This document shows, piece after piece, positions 4,955 through 6,399 of a DNA stretch of 6,399 bases. Each line of letters starts with the position of its first letter. Position 1 is the stretch's first letter. The notes below the pieces were generated by a model. It made no database searches. It had not been told where the DNA came from and worked only from the letters and a program-made list of their open reading frames with translations. Source of the stretch: an uncultured Bacillota bacterium. Lineage in GTDB: Bacteria; Bacillota; Clostridia; UBA1381. A program made the translations under genes and the position numbers. The stretch is taken from contig CASFSH010000358.1 of assembly GCA_949297205.1 (NCBI GenBank), forward strand, positions 1 to 6,399. Direction: 5' to 3'.

Positions 4955-4967
4955 TTATTAATAAACT

Positions 4968-6266
4968 ATGAATAAAGCAGCATTTTACACTCTTGGGTGT
5001 AAGGTAAATCAGTATGAAACAGAAGCGATGGCTGAACTGTTTACAAAAAAAGGTTATGAAATATGTGACTTTGACGGATATGCAGACATATATGTTATAA
5101 ATACCTGTACGGTTACTTCTATGAGTGACAGAAAGTCACGGCAGATAATACGCAGAGCCAAAAAACATAATCCAAATGCTTTTGTGGTTGTGACAGGATG
5201 TTATGCTCAGACCAATCCTGAAGCTGTTTTAAAAATCCGGGATGTTAATCTTGTGATAGGGACAAGTGACCGGAAAAATATAGTTGAACTTTGCGAAAGT
5301 ATGACCGGGTCGGAACAGCTGTCCTGCGTAGGTGATATAATGAAACAACATGATTTTGAGGAATTGAATATTACTTCATATCACGAAAGAACAAGAGCAT
5401 ATATTAAAATTCAGGAGGGATGCAATCAATTCTGTTCATATTGTATTATACCCTATGCACGCGGTCCTATACGTTCAAGAGATGAAAAAGATGTGCTTGA
5501 TGAAACCAAAACTATGGCAGATAATGGATATTCGGAAATCGTTTTTGCCGGAATTCATGTTGCTTCTTACGGATTGGATAAGGGTAAACCTATGCTTGCG
5601 GATTTGTTATGTAAAGCAAATAAAATTGACGCAATAAAAAGAATACGTCTTAGTTCCATTGAACCCATGACACTGAATGAAGAGTTTATCGAAAGCATAA
5701 AGGAATGCAAAAAACTTTGCAACCATTTTCATTTGTCTTTGCAAAGCGGCTGTGATGAAACATTAAAGAGAATGAACAGAAAATATACAACAGCAGAGTA
5801 CAGAAAAATAGTTGACGGACTGAGAAGGCATTTTCCCGATATTGCAATTACCACAGATATAATGACAGGATTTCCGGGAGAAACAGACGAGGAATTTGAG
5901 AAAACATTGAAGTTTGTAAAAGAAATGAATTTTGCAGATGCACATATATTTCAATATTCACCCAGAAACGGCACTCCTGCGGCAAAAAGACAGGATCAGA
6001 TAAAACCCGAAATAAAGGAAAAGCGCAGTAAAGAACTGATAGAGTTGTGCAGTGAAATGAGAGATAAGTTTATAGCTTCATTTATTGGAAAAACCCTTGA
6101 GGTGCAATTTGAACAACGCAGAAACGATAATTTATTTGAGGGAAAAACCACAAATTATATTACTGTCGCTGTTCCAAGTGAGGAAGATATACATACAAAG
6201 TATTATAATGTATATATAGAGTCCGCAAAGGACGGGATTGCATACGGAAAAATTATAGATAAATAA
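4968..6266 (+). CDS. mtaB: tRNA (N6-threonylcarbamoyladenosine(37)-C2)-methylthiotransferase
   Basis: MtaB is a radical-SAM enzyme that adds a methylthio group to C2 of t6A at position 37 of tRNAs reading ANN codons, giving ms2t6A. It acts in the cytoplasm and carries two iron-sulfur clusters. All three domains are visible in this 432-residue protein. The first is an N-terminal UPF0004 domain starting AFYTLGCKVNQYETEAM, with cluster cysteines Cys11, Cys47 (NTCTVT) and Cys78 (TGCYAQ). The second is the radical-SAM barrel with CNQFCSYC (Cys152, Cys156, Cys159) and later SLQSGCDETLKRMNR (257-271) and DIMTGFPGET (297-306). The third is a TRAM RNA-binding domain from about 370 to the end. GCKVNQYE rather than GCQMN at the start, and the overall length, favour MtaB over MiaB or RimO. 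Nothing essential is missing. It stands alone, divergent from the HPr-like gene. Confidence 0.95.
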   Translation: MNKAAFYTLGCKVNQYETEAMAELFTKKGYEICDFDGYADIYVINTCTVTSMSDRKSRQIIRRAKKHNPNAFVVVTGCYAQTNPEAVLKIRDVNLVIGTSDRKNIVELCESMTGSEQLSCVGDIMKQHDFEELNITSYHERTRAYIKIQEGCNQFCSYCIIPYARGPIRSRDEKDVLDETKTMADNGYSEIVFAGIHVASYGLDKGKPMLADLLCKANKIDAIKRIRLSSIEPMTLNEEFIESIKECKKLCNHFHLSLQSGCDETLKRMNRKYTTAEYRKIVDGLRRHFPDIAITTDIMTGFPGETDEEFEKTLKFVKEMNFADAHIFQYSPRNGTPAAKRQDQIKPEIKEKRSKELIELCSEMRDKFIASFIGKTLEVQFEQRRNDNLFEGKTTNYITVAVPSEEDIHTKYYNVYIESAKDGIAYGKIIDK

Positions 6267-6277
6267 TGCTCACTGAA

Positions 6278-6302
6278 TAAATGCGATTTTCAATCGCATT
6301 TA
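6278..6302. terminator. Hairpin after mtaB
   Basis: TAAATGCGATT (6278-6288) pairs perfectly with AATCGCATTTA (6292-6302), an 11-bp stem with a TTC loop, 11 bp beyond the mtaB stop. It is followed by AAAAAATT rather than a T-run on the plus strand, so it is a weak intrinsic terminator at best; 3'-end stabilisation is an alternative. Confidence 0.5.
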
Positions 6303-6332
6303 AAAAAATTATGACTATTGTCAAAATTTTTC

Positions 6333-6355
6333 ATGTAAAATCGAAGATTTTACAT
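6333..6355. repeat. Second perfect hairpin downstream of mtaB
   Basis: ATGTAAAATC (6333-6342) and GATTTTACAT (6346-6355) form a 10-bp stem with a GAA loop. On the plus strand ATAGTTCGCATT follows, without a T-tract. It could be an operator for a gene beyond the window or part of a structured 3' region with the hairpin at 6278-6302. Confidence 0.45.
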
Positions 6356-6363
6356 AGTTCGCA

Positions 6364-6392
6364 TTGATAAAGTCTGCTGAAATAAATATTTT
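6364..6392 (+). promoter_or_regulatory. Possible promoter for a gene beyond the window
   Basis: TTGATA (6364-6369) and TATTTT (6387-6392) are 17 bp apart, with one and two mismatches to consensus. The window ends seven bases later in GGGGGCA, so the gene it would serve cannot be seen. Confidence 0.25.
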
Positions 6393-6399
6393 GGGGGCA

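Noticed and set aside
6311..6369. 18-codon open frame after mtaB starting ATGACTATT
   Set aside because: There is no Shine-Dalgarno, and most of it is one hairpin; no support for translation.

Overview
This is an AT-rich stretch that looks like an ordinary chromosomal region of a Gram-positive, low-GC Clostridia-type organism. The evidence is the strong AGGAGG-like ribosome binding sites, the sigma-A-type promoters, a YacP-type NYN domain, a DUF421/DUF4363 gene pair, a divergent HPr-like protein and MtaB, all of which are typical of Firmicutes. I cannot name the genus. I see no transposase, phage gene, CRISPR array, rRNA or tRNA.

Layout. At 1-132 is the 3' end of a rightward gene whose tail resembles the YacP/Rae1 NYN endoribonuclease family. 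It converges on a leftward AraC-family regulator (144-956) across one perfect hairpin, with the regulator's stop codon in the loop. The regulator is divergent from a GH27 alpha-galactosidase (1080-2201). The 123-bp gap between them holds a 14-bp direct repeat with an exact 21-bp period, beside a near-consensus promoter and interleaved with the regulator's own promoter. This is a coherent sugar-responsive AraC switch. A 63-residue four-cysteine protein (2202-2393) begins on the base after the galactosidase stop and ends inside a terminator hairpin.

Next is a leftward two-gene operon: a DUF421 (YetF-like) membrane protein (2827-3519) followed, with a 4-bp ATGA overlap, by a small membrane-anchored DUF4363 protein (2450-2830). 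Divergent from it is a class I SAM-dependent methyltransferase (3748-4491), which converges through a GC-rich hairpin on a leftward HPr-like gene (4547-4780, start corrected). That HPr-like protein lacks the phosphoryl-accepting histidine. Divergent again is mtaB (4968-6266), the tRNA t6A37 methylthiotransferase. The last 130 bp hold two perfect hairpins and perhaps a promoter for a gene beyond the window.

Most of these units are short and independently transcribed. The only clear functional circuit is regulator plus alpha-galactosidase, with the small cysteine protein as a co-transcribed passenger or partner. I do not see a large undescribed system here. The most testable points are the operator geometry in the araC/galactosidase gap, the coupled cysteine-rich microprotein, the histidine-less HPr and the palindromes between it and mtaB.
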